NCBI GenBank assembly: GCA_964023205.1
Contig: OZ026840.1
Location: forward strand, 15,108,454-15,172,453
DNA: 64,000 bases
Direction of reading: 5' to 3'
From: Lutraria lutraria
Taxonomy: Eukaryota > Mollusca > Bivalvia > Venerida > Mactridae
Shown here: piece after piece, positions 13,372 to 24,440 of the stretch
Layout: the number at the start of each line of letters is the position of its first letter
Numbering within the stretch: position 1 is the first letter of the stretch
Position numbers and translations under genes: made by a program
Notes under the pieces: generated by a model
What the model was told of the DNA's origin: nothing
Database searches by the model: none
Seen by the model: the letters and a program-made list of their open reading frames with translations, nothing else

Positions 13372-13970
13372 AACACGGTTACCTAGAATTCCTGAATACC
13401 CAGGTGATTCCTACACAAGTGCTATGCCCTAAAAAGTTGTGAATGTTTCTTGTACTAGATGTAATTTAATATTTTGCAATTCATGAGTTGTTTTTAAGTT
13501 CGGGGTGATATTTTATATATTTCAGTAAATTTTTGGGTTAATCGAATTAAAAGCGGAGTTACTCTAATCAATCCGTCTGTGTTGTTATAAACATATATAA
13601 TTACTAATATAATTACTTTTCTGATAGCTTGATAGCTTGTCGCATAATTTTAAAAGATAGTTGCTAAACTGCAAATTACTATAAAAGCAAGTGGCAGGAT
13701 ATAACCCTGAACTTAAAAACAACTCATGAATTGCAAAATATTAAATTAACATCTAGTACAAGAAAAAATCACAACTTTTTAGGGCATAACACTTTATATA
13801 TATATTTGTATATCATTATATTATTTTCAAATACTAGTAAAATTTATCTATCATTGTCATATTGTATCCATATTTCATTATATAGTAGGGGGTACTCAGG
13901 ATAAACATTAGTTCTCCGTTTCCCATTCTTTACTTTATCAGAGTTCACTATACCCAGTAACCGTGTTTTA
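13372..13970. mobile_element. Nested inverted-repeat element
   Basis: Outer termini AACACGGTTAC (13372) and GTAACCGTGTT (ending about 13970) are inverse complements. Inside, arms at about 13427-13508 and 13701-13785 form a second inverted repeat of roughly 80 bp, sharing CTAAAAAGTTGTGA, CTTGTACTAGATGT and CAATTCATGAGTTG. It has no coding capacity and is best read as a MITE with an internal palindrome. Confidence 0.7.
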
Positions 13971-13997
13971 GAATAATTGCTGAACCAGAATTATTAA

Positions 13998-14569
13998 CAG
14001 TCAAACCTGTGGATCGGCAGTCATTTTGTTCTAAATAATCAATGGCGGACTTTAAAAGTATAGCCTTTATTCATATGATAGCCTTTATTCATATCATGAC
14101 CTTTATTCATATGATAGCCTTCATTCATATCATGACCTTTATTCATATCATGACCTTTATTCATATGATAGCCTTTATTCATATCATGACCTTTATTCAT
14201 ATGATAGCCTTTATTCATATGATGGCCTTTATTCATATCATGACCTTTATTCATATCATGACCTTTATTCATATGATAGCCTTTATTCATATCATGACCT
14301 TTATTCATATCATGACCTTTATTCATATGATAGCCTTTATTCATATTATGACCTTTATTCATATGATGACCTTTATTCATATGATGACCTTTATTCATAT
14401 GATGACCATTATTCATATGATGACCATTATTCATATGGTGGCCTTTATTCACAGGGTAGCCTTTATTCATATGATGGTCTTTATTCATATGATGACCATT
14501 ATTCATATGGTGGCCTTTATTCACAGGGTAGCCTTTATTCGAAGGTGGCCGTTAGCACAGGTTTGACTG
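13998..14569. mobile_element. CAGTCAAACCTGT MITE whose interior became an 18-bp satellite
   Basis: The left end CAGTCAAACCTGTG at 13998 and right end CACAGGTTTGACTG at 14569 are inverse complements, and TA lies beside the left end ('TTAACAG') and the right ('CTGTAA'). Unexpanded relatives of about 180 bp are at 38388-38563, 38996-39173, 40932-41109 and 44638-44814. Here the interior motif GGCCTTTATTCATATG has expanded to about 27 units of 18 bp (14060-14545) varying as GATAGCC/CATGACC/GATGACC. Because 18 is a multiple of three, both strands are open as hexapeptide repeats, but I do not regard these as genes. Confidence 0.9.
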
Positions 14570-16462
14570 TAATAGGAAAACATTTCCAAACTGTCAAATA
14601 TCGATGATTTGAGAATACAAACTATTTATAGTATTTCTAAGTATTTTTTACAAATATAGTATATAACAAAAAAAAACCCATAACGGAACGTTATAGGTAG
14701 ACGATTTACAAGGAGCATTGGTCAAGTTAGGTTTGTTGTATGAAGTTGCTTCTTTCATAAAGGATATTGACAGTATGCATTATTCAATCCTCCATTATGG
14801 AGAGTAAAACATTATCATTTACAAGTTATAAATAACATACTTATATAGACAAATATGAATATTTGACAAATGAATAAATTTATGTATATAATTCACAAGC
14901 ACATGGGAATATCATACCATATATCATTCATATAGAATATAACCTAAATACTACCAAATTTACCATAATCCGCTATGATACAACCACAATGAATTTATTT
15001 CAAATAGCATTTCCGATATTATGACACACAACAACTTATCTAGAGCAATGCCTACATGACTTACTTACTTTAAACTATTAACAAAAAGAGCAGACGAACA
15101 CATTCAATCAAGCATGATAGGTTACGCGATGAATAGCCAGTCCAATGACTGACCAATCAAATGACCGATATCACCATTAGCCAATCAAAAAACAGGATTA
15201 CCCAAAATAGAAATAGACACTATTCTACATGTATATACCCGCAAACAACTAGAATAAACTCATACCCATGACCAAGGACTTATAATACATACATGGATTC
15301 GCAACTGCTAAAAATAGCTCAAACGATATCGTTCGGCGATCCCATAATGCATTGCTATATACTCGGCAATGTCCGACAGCTGTAATTGGGTGTTTACGAA
15401 TTTGATTATACTAAAAAAAAACTCTGGCAATTGGGCACGGGAAATTGGTAAAGGATGCAACAAATTCCTTAAAGATATTGAGATACATGTATAATCCACA
15501 AAGTCTAAGTATAAGCATTGAAAAAGGCATCAGTCGAACATTTTAAATTCCAAGATGGCGGACATCTATTATAATCCTTTCGTCTCCGTCGAGATTAAAC
15601 ATTCGGAATACCACGGATATTTCCGCTGTTATTATCATTCGGATTATCACGGATATTTTCGTATTTTGCTTTTGTAAACAATAGCTTGTATTCCCGTTGA
15701 TTCACGTCTTATTATTGCGGGATTTGATTACTGTATGTATATAAGTCCTTGTCATGACTAAAATTCGTTTAGAAAAATCAAAGTGGAGTGCTCAAATAAA
15801 TACAGATATGAGTATACTAGTAGATTACTACAGGAAAAATATGTTCTTATGTTTTATTTTTATTCATTTATTTCTTACTAGGATGTCCATATAGAACTTT
15901 AATTGAATATAAATAATCAGAAACATTAACAAAATATTGTAATAACGGTTTGGGGCCTCGAAGGTCAAGTGGCTGCAGTCTAGTCGTAAACTCTGCTCAA
16001 CTTTACTAAATCATAATCATATAAATATGAAACAATAATATACACATATACCAATAGATTGTTTAATATAGAAATAGTGTACATGTCCACTACATGGTGA
16101 GAAAAGGTGAATAATGAATATCTTGGTTTAACGGTACAGTTTAGGGAAGTATACCAATCGTTAAATATAAATTTGATTAAAAAACAACAACACCGAACAA
16201 ACAACATATCTATAGTATCTGAGTAGTAATCACTAGCCTGTCGTAATTATGGTTTAAATCTCATCCGGGACAAGACAAAATGCATACGTGAGGAGGTCAG
16301 TAGTTCATCCCCAAAGCCGAACAATTCAACAATTTATGCCGGATGACTGTTGGTACGACTTAACAGTGAAAAATGTAATAACCAGTACAAAAATTACACA
16401 AGCCTATAATGAACTAACTAAGTTGTAAGTAATAAACAGATACATTGTAGTGTTACTAAATA
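14570..16462. other. Intergenic stretch, no gene seen
   Basis: AT-rich DNA with no credible exon on either strand. The short frames at 15308-15499 and 15980-16207 have no splice context or recognisable domain. Confidence 0.4.
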
Positions 16463-16578
16463 CAGTAAAACTTCGATTATCCGAAATTGACGGGACCAAA
16501 TATCATTTCGGATAATCCATGATTTCGGATAACACAATTCAGAAAACACCAGGTTTTCGGATAATTGAGGTTTCACTG
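16463..16578. mobile_element. pogo/Tigger-like MITE, CAGTAAAAC...ATTATCCGAA termini
   Basis: A 116-bp element. The left end CAGTAAAACTTCGATTATCC and right end GGATAATTGAGGTTTCACTG are near inverse complements, with TA on both sides. Interior words (TTTCGGATAATCCATGATTTC) recur at 51650-51700 and 52362-53277. The CAGT start with TA target site fits the Tc1/mariner-pogo superfamily; that assignment comes from the termini only. Confidence 0.75.
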
Positions 16579-17037
16579 TATCTTCATTATCAAGGTCTTA
16601 GAGCCATTAATGATTGTGATAGATTGTATCTACTACACAATTTAAATAAGTTCACTATGTGATAAATGTTGTACAAATCCTATTTTTCAACACATTATCA
16701 CCCAGATTAGGTTACTTTCATATTTTATCATAACAACTTTTGTATGGACTTCTTTTTTGAAATCATACATGGTCACTGCCTGGGAAACATCTAAATTATC
16801 TGATACCATTCTTTTCAATATTATATTTCATTTATCATTTAAACAGATGGCTTTAGACCCATGTGACAATACATAAACTTCAAGTACAATTATGAAAAAT
16901 ACAACATACATAATATTATATTATATAAAGAAAAATGTTGAAGTTTGATACAGATACTGACACAAATACAAAATCTACATTATGAAATACATTGAAACAT
17001 TTAATGTTCTTTAAGATGAAATTTCAGTTTCAATATA

Positions 17038-17203
17038 CAGTACAGCCTCTCTAGAGCGACCCTCTCTTGAGCAACAACCTCCCATCAACAGCAACATGAT
17101 TTACCCCACTGCACGATATCAGTATTAATCTAACCTCACTAGAGCAACAACATAATTTTGCTATTCCTAAAGGGTGTTGCATTGGAGAGCCAAGGTTGCG
17201 CTG
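17038..17203. mobile_element. CAGTACARCCTCTCTAGAGC MITE, copy 1
   Basis: Left end CAGTACAGCCTCTCTAGAGC, right end GGGTGTTGCATTGGAGAGCC...GCGCTG. TA flanks the element. Interior blocks (CTCTTGAGCAACAACCTC, CAACAGCAACATGATT) are shared with copies at 19362-19539, 22412-22593, 38734-38993 and 43092-43378. The superfamily is probably Tc1/mariner-like, judged from TA and CAG termini. Confidence 0.8.
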
Positions 17204-17269
17204 TATATCGATACACTGATGTAACACTTGTCAGACATGACTATACAATGTATGAGATATACATGTAGT

Positions 17270-17510
17270 TTCATAAAATGATGTTAAACGAAGTACTCAT
17301 GAGATATCAACTATTTAGCATCGAACAAAGACATGCCTCAAATTTCGAAACTGTACGTTTTTTCCACTTATTAACAAAACCACAACACAATTGCGAAGAC
17401 TCGCTGAAAATTAAAAGAAGTGGTACTATTTTTCAACGCGGATGTAGGAGGCGTCACTTACTTGTAAATAGAAAAAGTAATGCATAGCTATAGGAGCTTC
17501 TCTTCCAAAA
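17270..17510. repeat. Dispersed repeat, inverted partner at 30405-30570
   Basis: The block AGTGGTACTATTTTTCAACG followed by a GGATGTAGGAGGCGTCACTTAC-like stretch occurs here and in inverse complement near 30450-30510, with related flanks (GCTATAGGAGCTTCTC / GAGCGAAAGCTCCTAAAGC). No gene is supported by the frame at 17278-17487. Confidence 0.5.
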
Positions 17511-17696
17511 ACTATTAAGTATCTGAGTTGATATAATGGTAATTATTAATATTCATACTGTTGACGTCTTGAACATTGTAATATCGTCACACTGAGCTTA
17601 GTGGAAAAACAGATTCACGATTAGAAAGGTTATTTTGAATCAAATCAAAGATGTGTACCAGTATGTCTGTACAGCACATGCTGGTCCACTTGTTGC

Positions 17697-17929
17697 TTAG
17701 TTATATTCACAAATACTCCACAGCTCTTTCGAACATGGCACGTCATTCCACCTATGCAATTGTGGATGATAATCGACACAGTCTTCATCATCGCCAGTAT
17801 TACTCGGATTATTAGGCACCCAGTTACTGAAGTCACCAAGTGAAGAACCATCGGCCCAGGAAAACATTCCTTCATCTGATCGATCATTCAGTCCAATCCA
17901 TGGACCATAGCATGTAAATAGAGATGAGT
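17697..17929 (-). CDS. Lectin gene exon 4 (C-terminal half of lectin domain)
   Basis: It begins after acceptor TTTATAAG at phase 1 (completing an Asp codon) and ends with TAA at 17697-17699. It encodes WIGL, the NPS motif in the long loop, WND and three of the four conserved cysteines, ending SICEYN. Confidence 0.9.
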
Positions 17930-20900
17930 CTTATAAACACAATGTTCTTATTACAAGTACTCAATTTCAAATTGAATCAGAAAAATACGGTAAGATTTTT
18001 GATAAAGAATTAAACTAATTATGATAAATGAATAAACGCCCGCTGTACGGTCCGATTGTCAGGTATATAAACGCCCGCTGTACGGTCCGATTTTCCGGTA
18101 TATAAACGTCCTTCTAATCTGCACGTGCTTTCCGGGAACCTTGCTTCCGTTGTAGTGTTCCCCAACTTTAAACGTTTTGACAGCTTTTACAAGGAAAGCC
18201 GGGACCCACGCTTATTTTCGTCACTACCGTCAATCGAAAAGATGGCGAGTTCACTACCTTGGAGTATTTTATACACAGGCACCTGGTTGTTAATGATAAA
18301 AAATATCTTTCGCTGATCGTAAAAAAAAAAAGATAAAAATTGGTACTATTAATAGAGAGAAGGTATGACAGCCGCCATTTTTTTGCGCTACGGAAGTCGT
18401 TTGACTGGTTACTGATTTACATATCCGAGTACCGGCTCCCGGCACTCTCGTTCGTAATGAACAAACAACAGGAACCACACCGCGTGCGCCATACGTAAGA
18501 AAGACAACTCTTTTCGTGGTTCCCGCAGTTTTTGTAAACCGAAATGTGGCGCTGGGAGCCGGTACTCCGGATATGTAAAGCAGTAACCAGTCAAACGACT
18601 TCCGTAGCGCAAAAAAATGGCGGCTGTCATACCTTCTCTCTATTATTAGTATACCAATTTTTTTTCGATCAGTGAAAGATATTTTTTATCATTAACAACC
18701 AGGTGCCTGTGATTTTATACACTCAATAAGGGAAAAAATGAAGATTTTTCTTTCGACAGATTTGCGTTGTTTGATGTGTGAAATTGAAAAATAACGTCTG
18801 TAAACGTATAAAAATCACGGAATCGAGTGCCTATGACTTCTACTACAAGATACTGTCCACTGATCAGTTTCAAGATGTTGACCTAAGCTGTCAATTCAAG
18901 TATAATCAATCCTCTTTAGTATCTCAATATATTTTACAAAATTCAATTGATATCGAACCTAATCATGATTTTGCTTGAAATCATCAAAACATTAAAACAT
19001 AAGGTAAATCATCTGTAATCATTATAAAGGCGATTTTTAGATGACGGTAAACAGGAGCCTTAACATAAATAGGAATTTATTAATAAATAAGTTCAAAATC
19101 AAGATGACGCGTTCTACCTAAAACGTGCTTGCTTACCGACGTCTAGAAATATTTATGATATTTTGAATTAATGATAGGAGTGAAAGACTCAACATAAGTC
19201 TACCTTTATTTCAAGCGTCCAATTACCTTGTTAATTGTTGCAGTATTTTTACCTTTCATGGTTTGACGTTCATCAATTTTGAATCGTTGTTCTAAACATA
19301 TGATATTGAACAGAAGGTAAAACCAAATCAAAGGAAACGTTACATGCAGAAATTTATTATACAGTACAATCTTTCTAGAGCGGCCCTCTCTTGAGCAACA
19401 ACCTCACATCAACAGCAACATGATTTCTTTCCTACTGAACGTTTTAACTATCAATTAAACTCTCAAGAGCAAGAACCTCTCAACAACAACATGATTTTTC
19501 TACTTCCAAAGGGTGTTGTTTTGGAGTGGTTACATTGTACACACGCTACCTAACATAGTCATAAATAATAGATTCATACATAATACATTCATGCATAATA
19601 CAATCATACATAATACAATCATACATAATACAATCATACATAATACAATCATACATAATACAGTCATACATAATAAATTTATACCTAAGACGGCCATACA
19701 TAATACATTCATACCTAATACAGTCATACATAATACAGTCATACATATTACAGTCATACATATTACAGTCATACATAATACATTCATACATAATATAGTC
19801 ATACACAATACAGTCATACATAATACAGTCATACATAATACAATCATTCATTCATACATAACACAGTCATACATAATATAGTAATAAATAATACATTCCT
19901 ACCTAATACAATCATACATAATACATGCATACCTTACCTAATACAGTCATACATAATACATTCACAAATGTAGAACTACAGAACATCCACAAAATATAAA
20001 TTAACAAAACTGCACGATTTAAACCCCTCTCAAATCTTGAAAATACGCAGTCCGCGGAATCCACTGTTACACAGCTCACACAAACAATCTCGCAAGCTAC
20101 GGAACAGCACAAAAAAGTGAAACCAAACAAAGGCGCAGATACAAACATGGTGTCATTTTTTTATCCACTTGTTATTGTAATGTTTTTTTGTGTGTAAAAC
20201 TGTGTGTTTGGCTGAGGACCGAGAGACCGAAGGGGAATGACAAACATTCCTTTATAATTCATTTGAATGGAGAAACATATTTATATACGATAATATGACA
20301 CACGTGGGTATAACGATGCCCCATGTATTTACTATACTAGTACCTGTTGGTGAATTATTATTTGAGCCATGCAGTGGTAACCATGACACTATTAGCTCAT
20401 TTTCTTCTGCAGATTCTATTTTCACCAACTGTCCACCATTTACTTCACAATTATGCTGTAACATACCAGTATTATTTCATCGGATTTAACGCCATTTTCA
20501 ACATAATTTCAGTTATATCGCAGCGGGTAGTTATTTTGACCAGCTTTCCTAGACTTCAAATAGGCCTTAACCAGTACTAACCACATTCTATCTGCAAGCT
20601 ACTGCCAAGCTACCCCACATGATTCAGAGGTGGAAGACAATTTAACATAGGATGTAAGATCTTCAGTCAATTTTGTCTCGAACAGTGTGAGCCTCGTCCG
20701 GTGTTCGAACTCACAACCTCTTGATCAGTAGAAAAACACTCTAACCACTGAGCTAACAGGACGGGTAGTATCTAAATTGATTTAGACATAAAAATACACA
20801 TATGCCTGCCTAATTATCCACTAGCGAAAGTAATGTTCTGACTGTTTCGTAATGTCAGCATATGCATGATAAAATGCATTGACAGTTTAAATGTATAAAT

Positions 20901-23900
20901 AAGGGTGCTTCGAGGATGCATAATTCTGATGGTCATTCTTTATCTGTTTTTATTCTTAAACACTGTTTGTGGAACACGGATGACCCCTAAAGGTCATCGA
21001 GACATTGGCCTTTGACATATTGACTTAAAATTAATAGGGGTCATCAACATTTGATGACCAACATCCCAGCCAAATCTGAGGACATAATGCCAAATCGTTC
21101 TCTAGTTATTTGTCGGACAAGGTTGTGTGCCGAAGGTCACTGTGACCTTGAATTTTAATGTGCTGACCTCAAAATCAATATGATTCATTTACATGAGATG
21201 ACTAATCATCAAACCAAATCTGAGGATCTTAAGCCAAATGGTTCTGTAGTAATTAGTCGGACAAGGTTTGGTTACGGACCGATAGACCGACCGACATGTG
21301 TAAAGCTATATAGCCCTTCTCTTCGACAGGGGGCATAATAGTGATAAGCTAGCTGTTTTATTTAAGATACCCCAGGATGTATTGATGAAAAATGTCTACC
21401 GCTTAGCTCATTTGGAAAGAGCAATAGGCCTGCCAATCTCGAGAAAATGAGTTCGAAACCTAAACGTGTCACGTGTTTTCTACGAGATTCTAGTAAATGT
21501 AACATGTGTAAAAGCCATTTGTTACTGTGGGACTGATATGTTCAGATATTTTATAAATAATTAGATTGAACAAGCGGAACACTATTTTTGGATTAACGAC
21601 ACTTCTATAATATTTGATTTGCAAAAATATCCATGTTATCACTGCCTAGGCTGCCTATAAATAGGTCCTCTATATCAAAATGAAAGAATTGAGAGTCCCT
21701 CCCCACAGGAGAACCCGGCATCAACACATGATCATGAATGCATCGGTTAAGTAAATAAATGTCTTGCTAGGATGTTCTGCATTAAAATTACGAAAAAGTC
21801 TTATTTCATTTCAAATCTTCTTTCAAGCAATACATTTATGTTATTTTTGAATAAAACACTTACCTTAGCATCAATCCACGTCATTAGGGACTGTACAAAT
21901 ACATAGGCGGTACCTTAATTAAATACATATATATTACAATGAATCTCATGATTATTTATCTCGTCAATACAGCTAAACTATTTCATTATTTTATCAAGTA
22001 ATTCTAGATTTTGACCCAGCCACAAAAGAAGCGAAGACTTTGGTTATTTAAGCATCTGCTTCAATTGTACTTCAGAAGTAATGTGCTGCAAAATTTGGAG
22101 ACCTACTTCATCGAAAGTCACAGGGATTTCTTTCATACTTCTTGATCATATTTCTAATGAAGTTCCCCGCTCTCACAGTTTTAAGTGTAAGGGACTTCAA
22201 AAAGAAGTTATTAGGATTTTATTGGTACTTGGGATTTTATTGGTACTTGTGATTTTATTGGGATTTTATTGGTACTTGGGATTTTATTGGTACTTGGGAT
22301 TACATTGGTACTTCAGAATGTTTCACAAATGAAGGGACTGATAAAGGAACTTTGAAATACCTCTAGCACCTTAGAAATATTCAAATTTCTTTAAAACGGA
22401 CTTTAGTAGTACAGTACAACCTCTCCAGAGCCGCCCTCTCTTGAGCAGCCCCCACCCCCCGCTTCAACAATAGCATGATTTTTTCCCAGTGCACGATTTA
22501 ACTATCACTTTTACTTCTCTAGAGAAATAAATATCTGAACAGCAACATAATTTTGTTACTCCGAAAGGGTGTTGCTCTGGAAAGGTCGCACTGTACAGTA
22601 TATTCAATTTTATTTGTTTCTACGAGGTACTCTTCAAGAAGGGGACTTCTTTAATACTCCATGGGAAAGTTTCATTTGTATTTCAAATATGCTTCAAATG
22701 TGCTTCTTTCGTTGCTGGGAAGTAGCTGAGTTATTTCAAATGTTGAGCGTATGGAGTGATATTTATAGGTAAAAATAACACAAATTTTGCTCATTGACAC
22801 GCACTGTGCTTCAATATGCAATCAATCCCGTAAATAAAAGCCACCCTTGAGAAAAACAAAATGCGTCCCTTGTTAAAAATGACCTTATTCGGAAGTCGGT
22901 TTGTTCTAAATGACGGGTTTTCAAAAGATGGCCGTTATTTACGGTATGGACATTATTCGAAGATGGCGACAAACACAGATTTGGCTGCATTGAAACATAT
23001 GCAAATAAACAAAACTTAGTATAACATTGATTTTCATTATCTTTATTCTAAAGTTGTAGTGTAGCTAGATATAAGTGCCCATTGTTAAATTATATAACAT
23101 TTAACTTAAATATACCAATTTAGGATAGATACAAGCAAATCTTTGTCATTCCCTAGTGAAAGGGATAGGCCTAAACAAGTTGGCTTGTGTAACTCCTATC
23201 TTTAGTGCGCACAGTACCTCCAGAACCCATTCGCCTGTTGCTTAAGGTAACTATCTTGTAAGAGCTGGCGGTTAATCAACCGACCGCAGCACTTCTAAAG
23301 GTTGCGTCAAATCAAAATACAACTTTAAAATGTTTTTGTTATTTTAAGATGCTGATCCAGCTGCATATGTTTCGATCGTATCAGAAATAAATTATTGTTC
23401 AATGTTGAAGTTTGAGAATGTAGTATAAAAGAGAACCATCTTATTATCTACTGCATTGTCGCAAAAAAAAAGATTTAGAAAGCTTTAAGTACTTTTCCTC
23501 GTACACTACTTGGTGCGATATATCATTTCTCTTTACTTGTACCAGTTCTTATAATAAAAATACATTCGTCTTAGAAGCGACAGGTGTGCGATGACATAGT
23601 GTACTACCATTGCGTATTACACTAGTACATATACATGCTCATTTTTTAGGCATTTGTAAAACCTGTGTCTAATAATATATAAGTCTTAAATACGGTGACT
23701 TTTTATACAAAACACAACAACACGAAAAAAGCCGAACAAACCCGTAGAATGCCGAAAAGCTTAATAAATTCATCTCGAAAATTGTTTTGTCCAAATGTAA
23801 AAAAAATATCAATAATTATTCTCAGTTCATTTTGCAATTAATATAAGTGAAGACATTTAAATGGTGTTAATCAATAGCAGCTGTTCAATTTAATCAAAAT

Positions 23901-24440
23901 ATAAAATCACGCAGTTTTTACTCGTTATTATTTCTTTCTTGGAATCCACTGATTATCCATAGATAAATTTCAACTACATAATTATAAAGCTTAACAGAAA
24001 TGTTTCTGTATGAGGTTGCTATAAATCGTCCTCTGTTTGTTAGGCTTTGTTCATGTTTAGCATTGCCTCGTATTTTGAGTGTGTCACTTCTTGTACTAGT
24101 ATTAAAAATAAAGTTTTATCAAATAATATAAAAATGGTGAAGTAAATCATTTACCTTTTACATACACTGTCCGTGGTGTAGATGGCGCTGGTAGAATCAC
24201 CAGGGGGAATGCATTTTCTTCATACAAATAACACTGTTGAAGTGTAGCATCATATGCAATGGCGCGCGTCGATTTTTTTGTATAATAGTACCGATCACAT
24301 CCAGCGACAGTTGTCATCATTATGGACGTAGTGTGTGGTACAGTAGCATCAATTATACGATACTGGTTAAATTGACCGACGAATTCCGACTTGCACACTC
24401 CAAGTAACACAAAAGGCAAAACATACCTTATGTTAATCAT
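17697..24440 (-). CDS. Secreted C-type lectin with PAN-like N-terminal region (4 exons, complete)
   Basis: The exons on the minus strand are 24440-24155, 21913-21864, 20455-20344 and 17929-17697. Phases agree throughout (1, 0, 1), giving 226 residues. The start ATG (24438-24440) follows an in-frame TAA at 24444-24446. Residues 1-18 are a signal peptide. Residues 25-80 resemble a PAN/apple module (C48, then AIAYD, then C70-YLY), though with only two cysteines. Residues 98-226 are a C-type lectin domain: TWIDAK, C115-EVNGGQLVKIES, WIGL (160-163), FSNW, C200, WND (210-212), C215 and C223. The four canonical cysteines are present, plus an extra C156. At the EPN/QPD sugar-selectivity position the sequence reads NPS (190-192), so ligand specificity cannot be predicted. 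The product is presumably extracellular, for sugar or microbe recognition as in other invertebrate lectins. Introns are filled with MITEs and satellites. Confidence 0.88.
18038..18115. repeat. Tandem 34-bp repeat carrying TATATAAA
   Basis: Just over two copies of a unit containing CGCCCGCTGTACGGTCCGAT and GGTATATAAACG. It lies in the lectin gene's last intron. Each unit holds a TATA-box-like word, but no transcription unit is identified beside it. Confidence 0.7.
18274..18711. mobile_element. 438-bp inverted-repeat element with ~190-bp arms
   Basis: The left arm starts CACAGGCACCTGGTTGTTAA and the right arm ends with its inverse complement. Arms also share GAGAGAAGGTATGACAGCCG, GCGCTACGGAAGTCGTTTGA and CGGTACT/AGTACCGGCTCC. 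The central loop lies at about 18450-18530. It sits in the lectin gene's last intron and has no coding capacity. Confidence 0.85.
19362..19539. mobile_element. CAGTACAAYCTCTC MITE, copy 2
   Basis: Left end CAGTACAATCTTTCTAGAGC, interior CTCTTGAGCAACAACCTC, right block AGGGTGTTGTTTTGGAG...ATTG. It lies in the lectin gene's last intron, with its right end touching the 15-bp satellite. Confidence 0.75.
19557..19935. repeat. 15-bp satellite (ACATAATACAGTCAT units)
   Basis: About 25 units of 15 bp, varying at one or two positions (CAGTCAT/CAATCAT/CATTCAT). Since 15 is a multiple of three, frames stay open on both strands as pentapeptide repeats. These are repeat artefacts, not genes. A trailing partial unit recurs near 19955. 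Confidence 0.9.
20344..20455 (-). CDS. Lectin gene exon 3 (N-terminal part of lectin domain)
   Basis: It starts at phase 0 after acceptor TTACAG and ends at phase 1 before donor GTACTAG. It encodes the segment HNCEVNGGQLVKIES through VSWLPLHG, the alpha-helical N-terminal part of a C-type lectin fold, including its first conserved cysteine. Confidence 0.88.
20582..20768 (-). mobile_element. tRNA-derived SINE (minus strand)
   Basis: Read on the minus strand, the head is tRNA-like: GTTAGCTCAGTGGTTAGAG (D arm, A box), then GGTTGTGAGTTCGAACACC (T arm, B box). A unique body follows toward 20582. It is inserted in the second intron of the lectin gene. Confidence 0.65.
21000..21345 (+). repeat. Dispersed repeat ending GGGGGCATAAT
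   Basis: It contains two related halves (CCAAATCTGAGGACATAATGC and CCAAATCTGAGGATCTTAAGCC; GTCGGACAAGGTT twice) and ends GACAGGGGGCATAAT. I associate this class with bivalve genomes, from recall. It is non-coding. Confidence 0.55.
21395..21475 (+). mobile_element. tRNA-like SINE head, degraded
   Basis: GCTTAGCTCATTTGGAAAGA resembles an A box and GAGTTCGAAACC a B box at tRNA spacing, but acceptor pairing is absent. It is probably a decayed SINE. Confidence 0.4.
21864..21913 (-). CDS. Lectin gene exon 2 (50 nt)
   Basis: This short exon is bounded by acceptor TTAATTAAG and a consensus donor GTAAGTG. It enters at phase 1 and leaves at phase 0, exactly what exons 1 and 3 require. It encodes AYVFVQSLMTWIDAK, the start of the lectin domain. 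The alternative acceptor TTTGTACAG inside it would break phase with exon 1. Confidence 0.85.
22206..22312 (+). repeat. Short tandem repeat, GGGATTTTATTGGTACTT units
   Basis: About six imperfect units of 12-18 bp. They lie in the first intron of the lectin gene. Confidence 0.75.
22412..22593. mobile_element. CAGTACAACCTCTC MITE, copy 3
   Basis: Left end CAGTACAACCTCTCCAGAGC, right end GGGTGTTGCTCTGGAAAGG...GCACTG, flanked by TA. A degraded relative of the CAGTCAAACC family (GGCCGTTATTT, TTCTAAATGA words) follows at about 22822-22960. Confidence 0.8.
24155..24440 (-). CDS. Lectin gene exon 1 (signal peptide and PAN-like region)
   Basis: The start codon is at 24438-24440, preceded in frame by TAA. 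The exon ends at phase 1 before donor GTAAATG. It encodes a hydrophobic leader (RYVLPFVLLGVC), then a 70-residue region with C48 and C70 and the AIAYD..CYLY signature seen in PAN/apple modules. Confidence 0.85.

Noticed and set aside
14039..14566. Overlapping 161- and 174-residue open frames on opposite strands with hexapeptide repeats
   Set aside because: They are a by-product of an 18-bp satellite whose period is divisible by three; the surrounding sequence is a MITE.
19513..19881. Three overlapping frames of 101-122 residues (pentapeptide repeats)
   Set aside because: Artefact of the 15-bp satellite inside a lectin intron.
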